A stretch of 64,000 bases of DNA from the NCBI RefSeq assembly GCF_039539965.1, contig NZ_BAABED010000001.1, positions 1,488,001 through 1,552,000 of the forward strand, written 5' to 3'. The notes beneath the pieces are model-generated. The model was not told where the DNA came from and did not search any database. It saw only the letters and a program-made list of their open reading frames with translations. The stretch's first letter is position 1. Each line of letters begins with the position of its first letter. Source of the stretch: Arthrobacter methylotrophus. GTDB taxonomy: Bacteria; Actinomycetota; Actinomycetes; Actinomycetales; Micrococcaceae. Below, piece by piece: positions 30,842 through 38,938 of this stretch. The translations under genes and the position numbers were made by a program.

Positions 30842-32272
30842 ATGATGCCCTTTCTGAACAAACTTCAACTCTGGGCCGACGAGCGCCCCGACGACACTGC
30901 CGTCGTCGTGGGCGGCAAACGCCTCAGCTGGACGGAGCTGCGGGACGCGGCAACCGTGCGCCTCGTGGAGACGGCAGCGACGACGATTCTCGCCGAGCCC
31001 AATTCCCTGGACTTCGTGGTGGACTACGTGGCCGCCGTAGCTGGCGAACGGTGCTGCGCCGTACTCGACCCGTTGTGGCCGCAGCCCATGCTCGACGATG
31101 TTGCCCAGCGGATCGGTGAAGCGCAGCGAGGCAATAGTGCGGGGTTGGCTGCTGCCCAGGCGTTTGCCGGCGGCGGTGAACTGCTTGACGGCCAGCCCGA
31201 CTCCGCGTTCCTGATAGGCCTGACGTCCGGAACCACGTCCGTTCCCAAAGCTTTCACCCGTTCGCGGCGTTCGTGGCAACTCTCGTTTGATGCCTCCATC
31301 GAATTCTTCGGGCTGGCACCGGAGGATAGAACGTTGGCCCCCGGGCCCCTCGCCGCGAGCTTGAACCTGTATGCACTCTCGGAATGCCTGTATGCCGGGG
31401 CGGCTTTTCACACGCTGGAGACCTTCGATGTCGGCGATGCCCATGCAGCCATCAGCCACGACGGCGTTACGCGCTTGGTCCTGGCGCCCACCGTGCTGCG
31501 CCTCTTGAGCGAACGCGGCTTGGCTGGGGGTGTGGACGCCTCTGGGCTGCGCAGCATCATCTGCGCTGGCTCGAAACTGGACGCCCGCACGTTGGAGGCC
31601 GCCAGGCGTTGGGCCCCCAACGCGGCGATCTTCGAATATTACGGTGCCTCCGAACTCAGTTTCGTTTCGGGGACGCGCCTTGCTGCCGGGGAGCCGCTCG
31701 ACGCCGGCGGTACGGGGATCGGCGGGCCGTTTCCCGGCGTCGAACTCAAGATCATGGACGACGGCGGCGCGGAGCAAGCCGAGGGGGCCCACGGCAACAT
31801 CTCCGTCCGCTCGGGCATGGTCAGCAATGGCTATTTGTGGGGAGATGACGGCCAGGCGCTGCGCTGCTTCAACGGCTGGTACACGGTGGGGGACCAAGGC
31901 TACGTGGACGCCGGGGTCCTGCATATCCTTGGCCGGCGATCGGACATGATCATCACGTCGGGGAAGAACGTTTATCCCCACGAGGTGGAGCTTGCCCTGG
32001 CCTCGGTTCCCGGAGTCTCGGCGGCTGTCGCTGCTGGAATGCCAGACGAGGTACGCGGGGAGAAAGTGGTGGCAGGGATCCTCCCCGCCTACGGTTCGGT
32101 GACGGCAACCCAAGTGAAGACGGGCCTGGACGGCTTGCTCGCGCGGGACAAGCGGCCCCAGCAGTATTTCGCGCTCTCCGAATTGCCGGTGACGGACCGC
32201 GGAAAGGTCAGCCGCCAGATCCTTCTGGACTGGATCAAGAACAACGATCCGCGGCTGAGGCCCCTTGCTTAG
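30842..32272 (+). CDS. AMP-binding acyl-CoA synthetase (YhfT-like, biotin-locus associated)
   Basis: Class I adenylate-forming enzyme of 476 residues, expected to make an acyl-adenylate and then an acyl-CoA. Motifs: P-loop LTSGTTSVPKA near 129, YYGASE near 266, GDQGYVD near 346, GRRSDMIITSGKNVYP near 363 and the C-terminal lysine motif TDRGKVSR near 455. The N-terminal domain is short compared with full-length FadD. It is followed by a thiolase, and both point toward a BioY/EcfA/EcfT biotin transporter. The substrate is unknown. ATG 30842 or 30845. Confidence 0.85.
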   Translation: MMPFLNKLQLWADERPDDTAVVVGGKRLSWTELRDAATVRLVETAATTILAEPNSLDFVVDYVAAVAGERCCAVLDPLWPQPMLDDVAQRIGEAQRGNSAGLAAAQAFAGGGELLDGQPDSAFLIGLTSGTTSVPKAFTRSRRSWQLSFDASIEFFGLAPEDRTLAPGPLAASLNLYALSECLYAGAAFHTLETFDVGDAHAAISHDGVTRLVLAPTVLRLLSERGLAGGVDASGLRSIICAGSKLDARTLEAARRWAPNAAIFEYYGASELSFVSGTRLAAGEPLDAGGTGIGGPFPGVELKIMDDGGAEQAEGAHGNISVRSGMVSNGYLWGDDGQALRCFNGWYTVGDQGYVDAGVLHILGRRSDMIITSGKNVYPHEVELALASVPGVSAAVAAGMPDEVRGEKVVAGILPAYGSVTATQVKTGLDGLLARDKRPQQYFALSELPVTDRGKVSRQILLDWIKNNDPRLRPLA

Positions 32273-32309
32273 CGGCTTGTCTAGCCCGTTGTCCAGCGGC
32301 AGGCAGGGG

Positions 32310-33506
32310 ATGGTGCCGGTTCCTTCGCGCCAGCCCGTCATTATTGCTGCCCTGCGGACACCCATTTGCCGATCCTACGGCCAACTGAAGTCGATGCGGG
32401 CAGAGGAACTCCTCGCTCCCGTCCTCCGCTCCCTCCTGACAGCCACGGGTGTTGCCGACGCGGCGGTCTGCGACGTCGTGATCGGCAATGCCGTGGGTGG
32501 TGGCGGCAACCTGGCCCGGTACGCCGCATTGCAAGCGGGACTGCCGGTGGAGGTTCCCGGGCTGACCGTGGACCGGCAGTGCGGTTCCGGTCTCGACGCC
32601 ATTGCCTTGGCTTCCCGGCTGGTGGCAGCGGGCGGCAACGGAATCTACTTGGCCGGGGGAGTGGAAAGCATCAGTACGGCGCCCTTGCGTGCCCGGAGAA
32701 ACCCGGACCCCGACGGCGCACCGGACTTTTTCACGCGCGCCACCTTTGTGCCGCCGGAGTTTGGCGACCCGGACATGGGCGTCGCGGCCGAAAATGTGGC
32801 GCGGGAGTTCGGCATCACTCGCGAGCGGCAGGATGACTTCGCCTTGCGGAGCCATCAGCGAGCCGTCGCCGCCAAAGTCGCCGGCGCCTTCGGCCCTGAA
32901 ATTGTTCCCGTGGATGCCGGTGGTGCCGTGGTGGAGGCCGATGACGGACCCCGCGCATCGCTCAAGGCCGGGCTCATGTCACGCTTTCCCGCTGCATTCG
33001 TGCCGGGCGGAACGGTGACGGCCGGAAACTCATGCTTCGACGCGGACGCGGCCTCCGCCGTCGTGATCACCTCGTTGGAGCGGGCGCAGGCACTGGGTGC
33101 CGCCGACGGACTGCTCGTGTTGGGCACTGACACGGCAGGGGTGGACCCGGAACTGTTGGGCATCGGAGCCTCGGTGGCAGCCAAGCGGCTGCTGGCCGGG
33201 CTTGGACTGGGGCCCGGGGAACTGGACCTCGTGGAATTCAACGAAGCATTCGCTTCGCAGACCCTCGCCTGCCTTGACGTTCTGGGGGTCGATCCCGAAC
33301 GGGCGAACCTCGACGGCGGGGCCTTGGCTTTGGGGCACGGCTATGGTGCGTCCGGGGCCGTGTTGGTGACCCGGATCCTGGCGCAAGCCCGCACTTTTGC
33401 CGGCCGGCAGCCAGGCCGGGAGAGCTTGGCCCTGGCGATGATCAGCATCGCGGGTGGGATGGGCACGGCCGCCATGTTCCGGTACGTCCAGCTGCGGGGC
33501 GATTAG
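32310..33506 (+). CDS. Thiolase-family protein lacking the second catalytic cysteine (YhfS-like)
   Basis: 398 residues from ATG 32310; an upstream in-frame TTG at 32265 would overlap the ligase stop. The acyl-accepting cysteine is present in RQCGSGLDAI (Cys ~91), and the histidine motif is GHGYGASG (~343). The C-terminal CxG motif, normally LCIGGGMG, reads MISIAGGMG, so the general acid/base cysteine is Ser at about 379. It may be a condensing or hydrolytic variant or a weak thiolase. The 3' end overlaps the convergent ecfT by four bases. Confidence 0.85.
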   Translation: MVPVPSRQPVIIAALRTPICRSYGQLKSMRAEELLAPVLRSLLTATGVADAAVCDVVIGNAVGGGGNLARYAALQAGLPVEVPGLTVDRQCGSGLDAIALASRLVAAGGNGIYLAGGVESISTAPLRARRNPDPDGAPDFFTRATFVPPEFGDPDMGVAAENVAREFGITRERQDDFALRSHQRAVAAKVAGAFGPEIVPVDAGGAVVEADDGPRASLKAGLMSRFPAAFVPGGTVTAGNSCFDADAASAVVITSLERAQALGAADGLLVLGTDTAGVDPELLGIGASVAAKRLLAGLGLGPGELDLVEFNEAFASQTLACLDVLGVDPERANLDGGALALGHGYGASGAVLVTRILAQARTFAGRQPGRESLALAMISIAGGMGTAAMFRYVQLRGD

Positions 33507-34126
33507 TCTTCGGCGTCTCCCAGGCCGCGCGCGGCCAAGGCGTCGCCGGTCTGTCGCGCATACGCAACCGTGGTGATAAAGACCGGCAAGACCAAAGCGC
33601 GGGGATTTCGTTCCAAACCGCGGGCACGGGCGGAGTCACGGACATCGGAGAATGCTCCCGCGATGAACGGAAGGCTCCGCAGCATAATGGCTATGGTCAG
33701 TGCGAAACGCTCGGGATCGGCGCCGAAGCGCTTGAACGGCTTGGACAGGGCTACCACCCCGTCGAGCAGCGCCTGCACCGGAGTCGTGACCGTCAGCACC
33801 GATGCAGCGACGACACAGACGAGCACGTTGAGCACGATCCGGGCGGCGACCGGGCCGCCCAGCTGCCACCATTGGAACGCGCCGATGACCAGAAGGATGG
33901 GCGTCACCAGCCACACGGAATGCGCGAGCCGTCTGAAGCCTGCGCCGCTCAGGAGGAAGAGCGCGCACATCGCGGCCAGGACCGCGGCCGAGACGAGCCA
34001 ATCGACAATCAAGAACGAGGCGAGGCCGCAGCCTGCAACCAAGAGGAACTTGAGCCACAAGGGCGTGCGGTGCACGATCGAGTCGCCGCGCACATAGTGG
34101 GGGATGAGGACCCCGCGGCTCCTCAC
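33503..34126 (-). CDS. ecfT: Energy-coupling factor transporter transmembrane protein EcfT (BioN/CbiQ family)
   Basis: Membrane component that couples ATPases to the substrate-binding S protein in an ECF vitamin transporter. 207 residues, about five hydrophobic helices in the N-terminal two thirds. The two Ala-Arg-Gly coupling motifs are SARARGLE near residue 164 and ALAARGLG near 197. GTG start overlaps the ecfA stop by four bases (GTGA). Operon order is bioY-ecfA-ecfT. Confidence 0.9.
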   Translation of the reverse strand: MRSRGVLIPHYVRGDSIVHRTPLWLKFLLVAGCGLASFLIVDWLVSAAVLAAMCALFLLSGAGFRRLAHSVWLVTPILLVIGAFQWWQLGGPVAARIVLNVLVCVVAASVLTVTTPVQALLDGVVALSKPFKRFGADPERFALTIAIMLRSLPFIAGAFSDVRDSARARGLERNPRALVLPVFITTVAYARQTGDALAARGLGDAED

Positions 34127-34872
34127 GTCGCCTGCACTCTTCCCTGAAGGGCAGCTTCGCCGGGCTCCACTGCCTGGGCGCAGAGTGCACGGTAGTGTTC
34201 GACGGCGTCGGCTGCTCTGCCGTCGAACACTATCCGTCCCTCGTCCACCACCAACGCGCGATCCGCTTCGAGGGCAAGCTCGAGGTCGTGGGTGGACATG
34301 ATGATCTGTTGTTCCAGGCCGGCAAGCGTGCGCCGGAGCAGTTCCCGGTTGCGCAGGTCCAACAGCGTTGAAGGCTCATCGAGGACCAACACTGCGGGAT
34401 TCACCGCGAGGACCGCGGCGAGGGCGAGCAGCTGCCGTTCTCCGCCGGAGAGTTCGTAAATGCTTTGATCGGCTAGTTTCAGGAGGCCGAACCGTTCGAG
34501 GACTGCTTCGGCGCGGGCCGCACGCTCCTTGGAGTTCCTGATGGAACGCCGCAGGGACAATTCAACATCTTCCCGGCCGGTAGGCATGACCAGTTGGGAT
34601 AGGGGATCGGTGAAGACGAATCCCACCTGGCTACGGACCCGGCGGACGTCTCCGATGCTGTCCGCGCCGTTGACGGTGACGGCACCCTCGCTGGGAGCTA
34701 CCAAGCCGTTGAGCAGGCGCAGCAAGGTGGATTTTCCGGAGCCGTTGGCCCCAATGACGGCGATGCGCCGCTCGCTCAGATTCAGCGAGACGTCCTGCAA
34801 CAAGGTCTTGGGAGTGTGGCTGCCATCGACGACAACCCGCACGGAGACGTCACTCAGAATGATGGTGTTCAT
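34123..34872 (-). CDS. ecfA: Energy-coupling factor transporter ATP-binding protein EcfA (BioM-like)
   Basis: ATPase of the ECF biotin transporter, 249 residues. Walker A GANGSGKST near residue 36, signature LSGGERQLLALA near 137, Walker B AVLVLDEPSTLLDL near 156. The Q-loop region reads FVFTDPLSQLVMP. An open frame continues upstream to 35079 but overlaps bioY, so ATG 34872 (MNTIILSDV) is the start. A single ATPase is present, as in BioMNY systems. Confidence 0.92.
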   Translation of the reverse strand: MNTIILSDVSVRVVVDGSHTPKTLLQDVSLNLSERRIAVIGANGSGKSTLLRLLNGLVAPSEGAVTVNGADSIGDVRRVRSQVGFVFTDPLSQLVMPTGREDVELSLRRSIRNSKERAARAEAVLERFGLLKLADQSIYELSGGERQLLALAAVLAVNPAVLVLDEPSTLLDLRNRELLRRTLAGLEQQIIMSTHDLELALEADRALVVDEGRIVFDGRAADAVEHYRALCAQAVEPGEAALQGRVQAT

Positions 34873-34906
34873 GTATGGATTGTTCCCGCTCTTTGTGGTG
34901 CCGCGT

Positions 34907-35521
34907 CTATTTGACGCGGCGGACCAGGATGTCCGGGAAGGCCCGGTGCAGGGAGACAGCGATGATTGCTGCCAGGACATTCTTGATGGTGTCGCCCGGG
35001 TAGTAGGGCAGGTCGGCCAGGAATGCCTTGGCGAAGTCGAACTTTCCATTGACCATGAAGCCAAGCACTCCGAGGCCATGGACGAGGACGATGGTGCTGA
35101 TCATGGCCGCCGCAAACAGGAACACCGCGCGGTACTTCACCGTCTTGCGGATCACGAGGGCAGCCAACCACCCGGCAGCTGCGGCAGCAAGCGGGAAGGC
35201 GATGATGTAGCCGGCTGATGGGGTTGCCAGGATGCCGAGCCCGCTGCGGCCCCCGCTAAAGATCGGCAGTCCGGCGAAACCGAGCAGGGTGTAGAGCCCG
35301 ACGGCGGCAAACGCCCGGCCGCCGCCGAGCACAAGTCCGGTGAGCATGACGGCGAGGGTCTGCAGAGTGATCGGGACGCCGAGGGCTCCTACGGGAATTC
35401 CCGGGACCATGGTTGAAGCGGCCACCAAGGCCGCGAAGACGGCGATGAGGCCGATGTCCGTAGAGGTCCAGCGGCTGCGGGCACTGGTGCGTCCCGTAGC
35501 TGCGGTTTTGATGCTGCTCAT
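34907..35521 (-). CDS. bioY: Biotin transporter BioY (S component)
   Basis: High-affinity biotin-binding membrane protein, 204 residues, about six helices. Family blocks: VPITLQTLAVMLTGLVLGGGRAF near residue 49, GLPIFSGGRSGLGILATPSAGYI near 82 and KAFLADLPYYPGDTIKNVLAAI near 165. First gene of bioY-ecfA-ecfT. A GGACAC-N11-GTGTCC inverted repeat lies about 65 bases upstream of the start. Confidence 0.95.
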   Translation of the reverse strand: MSSIKTAATGRTSARSRWTSTDIGLIAVFAALVAASTMVPGIPVGALGVPITLQTLAVMLTGLVLGGGRAFAAVGLYTLLGFAGLPIFSGGRSGLGILATPSAGYIIAFPLAAAAAGWLAALVIRKTVKYRAVFLFAAAMISTIVLVHGLGVLGFMVNGKFDFAKAFLADLPYYPGDTIKNVLAAIIAVSLHRAFPDILVRRVK

Positions 35522-35585
35522 GGTGTGTCCTGTCTGATGCCGGGGCGGAGTAAGTCCCCTGGAACCGAGATTACAGAGCAGCCAA

Positions 35586-35608
35586 GGACACTATTTTGTA
35601 GGGTGTCC
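35586..35608. promoter_or_regulatory. Candidate operator upstream of bioY
   Basis: Inverted repeat GGACAC (35586-35591) and GTGTCC (35603-35608) with an 11-base A/T-rich spacer, in the upstream region of bioY. Biotin regulators (BirA, or the TetR-type BioQ in some actinobacteria) act at such positions, but this sequence was not matched to a known site. Confidence 0.35.
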
Positions 35609-35675
35609 ACGAGTGTCGGAGCGAGGCATTGGCGTCAAGGTACAAAGGACGGTCCCGTTGTGGGCGGCGTCCTGA

Positions 35676-36467
35676 TCAGTCCTCCCCGGACTCCTCCGCT
35701 GGGGTGAAACCTGCGCGGTCCACCTTGCGGTGGTAATGCATGCCCGCCAGGCCGCCTAATACGGCCGCGATCAGGGTCACTGCGGCCACGATGAGGGCGG
35801 CGATGATGCCGGTGGTGCTCAACTGTCCCTCATTGACTGGAATCCTCGGGAAGCTGTTGAGGTTAGCGAGGATATTGAACCGCTGTCCGGCTATCAGGCC
35901 AAGCAGGGCCACCAGGACGGCCGCGATAATTGCCCAGAGCCAGACCATGAAGCCTTGCCTGACACCATTGAATCGCGCCATGCGAGCGGCGACGTAGCCG
36001 CCGGAGTAGTAGGAAAGGAACAGGATCACCAAGAGGGCGATCACGCCTGCGATGCCCGCCGTCTTTGAACCCGCCTGGTTCACTGCATCGTTGACGTTCG
36101 TGTTGTTTGCGAGTCCGACCGCCACGCCGACCGCCACGCCGGCCGCTGCCAGGATGGCAATGAGAAGCACTGCCATTCCAGTGGCGGTCAGCCAGCCGAA
36201 GAAGGCGGAGCCGATCTTGATTCCGCCGAACTGTTCCTTTTCCCGTGCAATGACCGTCTCGCGGGTGGCGGCACGTGGGTCGTATGCGGCGGGAGCCACG
36301 CCATAGTTGCTAGTCTCATCGACATAGCTCGTGTCGTCTACGTAGCCGGGTTCATTTCGCCGCACTTCACCAACCTGCTCGTCCCGCGGTTCGACGGCGT
36401 CCGGGATTCCGGCTTGGCCGCGGTCGTCCCGGAGGTGCCTGCCTTCGGATCCTGTTGTGCTGCTCAT
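35676..36467 (-). CDS. Hypothetical membrane protein (four helices, possible YrzE-type)
   Basis: 263 residues from ATG 36467, which has the ribosome-binding site gggagag. The first ~90 residues are acidic and soluble (RDDRGQAGIPDAVEPRDEQ and a Tyr/Asp/Val-rich stretch). Four hydrophobic helices follow, at about 105-132, 146-165, 177-198 and 220-245. A short Arg/Lys/His segment and an acidic tail close it. Function unknown. It resembles the YrzE/TIGR04086-type family of small membrane proteins, but that is a weak impression. Confidence 0.7.
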   Translation of the reverse strand: MSSTTGSEGRHLRDDRGQAGIPDAVEPRDEQVGEVRRNEPGYVDDTSYVDETSNYGVAPAAYDPRAATRETVIAREKEQFGGIKIGSAFFGWLTATGMAVLLIAILAAAGVAVGVAVGLANNTNVNDAVNQAGSKTAGIAGVIALLVILFLSYYSGGYVAARMARFNGVRQGFMVWLWAIIAAVLVALLGLIAGQRFNILANLNSFPRIPVNEGQLSTTGIIAALIVAAVTLIAAVLGGLAGMHYHRKVDRAGFTPAEESGED

Positions 36468-36737
36468 CGAGACTCTCCCTAGCGATCGTCCAACCGGACT
36501 CATGCCTGAGCTGCAACATGAGGGCTCCGGCGGTCCCGATTCCACCTAACCACGCGCCGGAACTAGTAGCAAGGGTGCTTACTATTCTGGAATCGTGTAC
36601 AGGCGTCTTAGTCCTGGCAAGCGCGGGACGCGGCGGGCGGTAGAATTGTCAAGGCCGATCGCTCGGCCCTCCCTCGCCTCAGCTGCACCGATGAACTCCG
36701 TGCTGCGGGTGTTCCCCATTGAAAGGCATCCCCCGAA
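36468..36737. other. 270-bp divergent gap, membrane protein/ABC-F
   Basis: No gene seen. TAGAAT at 36641-36646 is a candidate -10 for the ABC-F gene, giving a leader of roughly 90 bases. The gaaagg at 36721 lies about 11 bases upstream of the TTG start. Confidence 0.4.
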
Positions 36738-38336
36738 TTGATTACCGTCCAGGAACTCGAACTGCGCGCAGGCGCCCGCCTGCTCATGGACCAGGTCAGC
36801 TTCCGCGTGGACAAGGGGGACAAGATCGGCTTGGTCGGGCGGAACGGTGCGGGTAAGACGACCCTCACCCGTGTCCTGGCCGGTGAGGGCTTGCCCGCTG
36901 CGGGCAAGGTTGCCCGCAGCGGAGAGATTGGCTATCTGCCACAGGATCCCCGGACCCCGGACATGGAACAGCTGGCACGCGACCGTATCCTCTCTGCCCG
37001 CGGTCTGGACGTGGTAGTCGGCAAGCTGAAGCAGGCACAAGCGGATATGTCCAGCGAAGACGCCACAGTGCAGCGCAAGGCCATGAACCGCTATGACCGC
37101 TTGGAAAGCGAATTCCTCGCAGGAGGCGGTTATGCAGCCGAAGCCGAAGCCGCGGCTATTTCTTCCAATCTGTCCCTTCCGGAGCGACTCCTGAACCAGC
37201 CCCTCAAGACACTTTCGGGCGGCCAGCGCCGTCGCGTTGAGCTGGCCCGGATCCTCTACTCGGATGCTGAAACACTGCTCCTGGACGAACCCACCAACCA
37301 CCTCGACGCGGACTCCATCACCTGGCTCCGCGACTTCCTCAAGGGGCACCAGGGTGGTCTGATCGTGATCAGCCACGACGTGGAACTCCTTGAAGCCACG
37401 GTCAACAAGGTCTATCACCTGGATGCCAACCGGGCGCAGATCGACTTCTACAACATGGGCTGGAAGCGCTACCTGCAGCAGCGTGAAACCGACGAGCGCG
37501 CCCGCAAGCGTGAGCGTGCCAACGCCGAGAAGAAGGCGCAGGTCCTCATGGACCAAGCGAACAAGATGCGCGCCAAGGCCACCAAGGCCGTAGCGGCGCA
37601 GAACATGGCGAAGCGGGCCGAGCGGTTGCTTGGCGGTCTGGAAGCGGTCCGCGAGAATGACCGCGTGGCAGCCCTGCGTTTCCCGGATCCTGCTCCCTGC
37701 GGCAAGACTCCGCTCACTGCGGAAGGCTTGAGCAAGTCCTACGGTTCATTGGAAATCTTCACCGATGTTGACCTGGCGATCGATCGCGGTTCCAAGGTGG
37801 TCATCCTGGGCCTCAACGGCGCGGGAAAGACCACCCTCTTGCGCATGCTCGCAGGAGTGGACAAACCGGACACGGGCGAAATCCTCCCCGGCCACGGCCT
37901 CAAAGTGGGCTACTACGCGCAGGAACACGAAACCCTGGATCATGACCGTACCGTCCTGGAGAACATGCGTTCATCCGCTCCGGACATGAAGGACGCGGAG
38001 GTCCGTGGGATCCTCGGCTCTTTCCTGTTCTCGGGCGACGACGTCGACAAGCCGGCAGGTGTGCTGTCAGGTGGTGAGAAGACGCGCCTGGCGCTCGCCA
38101 CGATCGTGGCCTCAAGCGCCAACGTGCTGCTCCTGGACGAGCCTACCAACAACCTCGACCCGGCCAGCCGCGCCGAGATCCTGGGCGCGCTGCGTAACTA
38201 TTCCGGCGCCGTCGTCCTCGTCAGCCACGATGAGGGCGCCGTGGAAGCGCTGAACCCCGAACGGGTGGTCCTGCTTCCGGATGGCGTCGAGGACCACTGG
38301 AACGAGGACTACCTGGACCTCATTACCCTCGCCTAG
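36738..38336 (+). CDS. ABC-F family ATP-binding protein
   Basis: Cytosolic ribosome-associated double-ATPase, 532 residues, no membrane helices. First cassette: Walker A GRNGAGKTT near residue 34, signature LSGGQRRRVELARIL, Walker B LLLDEPTNHLD. A charged linker (QQRETDERARKRERANAEKKAQ) follows, then the second cassette with GLNGAGKTT near 357, LSGGEKTRLALATIV and LLLDEPTNNLD. ABC-F proteins modulate translation or protect ribosomes from antibiotics; which applies here is not clear. The TTG start is supported by the conserved MITVQELELRAG beginning. Confidence 0.92.
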   Translation: MITVQELELRAGARLLMDQVSFRVDKGDKIGLVGRNGAGKTTLTRVLAGEGLPAAGKVARSGEIGYLPQDPRTPDMEQLARDRILSARGLDVVVGKLKQAQADMSSEDATVQRKAMNRYDRLESEFLAGGGYAAEAEAAAISSNLSLPERLLNQPLKTLSGGQRRRVELARILYSDAETLLLDEPTNHLDADSITWLRDFLKGHQGGLIVISHDVELLEATVNKVYHLDANRAQIDFYNMGWKRYLQQRETDERARKRERANAEKKAQVLMDQANKMRAKATKAVAAQNMAKRAERLLGGLEAVRENDRVAALRFPDPAPCGKTPLTAEGLSKSYGSLEIFTDVDLAIDRGSKVVILGLNGAGKTTLLRMLAGVDKPDTGEILPGHGLKVGYYAQEHETLDHDRTVLENMRSSAPDMKDAEVRGILGSFLFSGDDVDKPAGVLSGGEKTRLALATIVASSANVLLLDEPTNNLDPASRAEILGALRNYSGAVVLVSHDEGAVEALNPERVVLLPDGVEDHWNEDYLDLITLA

Positions 38337-38351
38337 GCAGTTCCTTCGGGC

Positions 38352-38795
38352 TCAGGGCATTTCCCACGGAACCGACGCGAGGGGACGGCCCAGTTCGATG
38401 TAGCTTTTCAGGTTCGACAGGACTGCCGACCAGCCGCGGCTTGCAATCGCCAATTGTTCTTCGTCGGCGATGTTCCTGTGATGGACCGTTAGCCTGGCAA
38501 TGCTGTCGTGTGACTCGATGGTGAAGGTGACAACGTCGGGCTTCACTACCTCCGGGACCGTTGGGTCCTCCCAGGTGTTCACAAGGCGCAGGGGCTGCGT
38601 CGCCTCCAAGATGGTTCCTACTACGTCCGCGGTCCCGGAGCCATCCGTGCGCTGGTGTTCCCAGCGTGAGCCTGCCTTCCAGTCCGAGACATTGGCGTGG
38701 CCCCAGTACTCGGCGCTTTGGGCTGCGTCTGTCAGGGCCGCCCAAATCTGGTCCGCAGTTCCTTCGATGTACGTGACGTAGGTGTATTCAGCCAT
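38352..38795 (-). CDS. SRPBCC / AHSA1-like domain protein
   Basis: 147-residue START-like protein (MAEYTYVTYIEGTADQIWAAL...), the Aha1 C-terminal-like fold binding a hydrophobic ligand or acting as a cochaperone-like domain. WDxxDxxxW-type spacing and the terminal block GWSAVLSNLKSYIELG are typical. ATG 38795 is chosen because TAGGCT lies 7 bases upstream and no ribosome-binding site is present. Function unknown. The IS element lies about 60 bases upstream of its start. Confidence 0.8.
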   Translation of the reverse strand: MAEYTYVTYIEGTADQIWAALTDAAQSAEYWGHANVSDWKAGSRWEHQRTDGSGTADVVGTILEATQPLRLVNTWEDPTVPEVVKPDVVTFTIESHDSIARLTVHHRNIADEEQLAIASRGWSAVLSNLKSYIELGRPLASVPWEMP

Positions 38796-38802
38796 GGGCA
38801 CC

Positions 38803-38830
38803 AGCCTAGCGCCACGCCGCACCGGATCAA
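38803..38830 (-). promoter_or_regulatory. Candidate promoter of the SRPBCC gene
   Basis: On the minus strand, TTGATC (38830-38825) and TAGGCT (38808-38803) are 16 bases apart, with 7 bases to the ATG. The IS left end is about 25 bases upstream of this -35. Confidence 0.45.
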
Positions 38831-38854
38831 TGGCCCGACGAGACTCACCTATAG

Positions 38855-38901
38855 TGCTCGCGAAACGGGGTGCATGCCTCATTTGGGAAACGCTCGCGAA
38901 A
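38855..38901 (+). repeat. Left terminal inverted repeat with internal box
   Basis: TGCTCGCGAAA at the terminus and gctcgcgaaa again at 38892-38901. Pairs with the right end at 40137-40180. Probable transposase binding sites. Confidence 0.7.
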
Positions 38902-38938
38902 TCACGGGCCGCTACGGGCACGGCGGTGACGATGAGGG

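Noticed and set aside
30311-32365. 684-codon open frame antisense to sufT and the ligase
   Set aside because: Crosses two real plus-strand genes and the intergenic hairpin; no motif.
34873-35079. N-terminal extension of ecfA
   Set aside because: The extension overlaps bioY and has no similarity to ATPases; the ATG at 34872 begins the family-type sequence.
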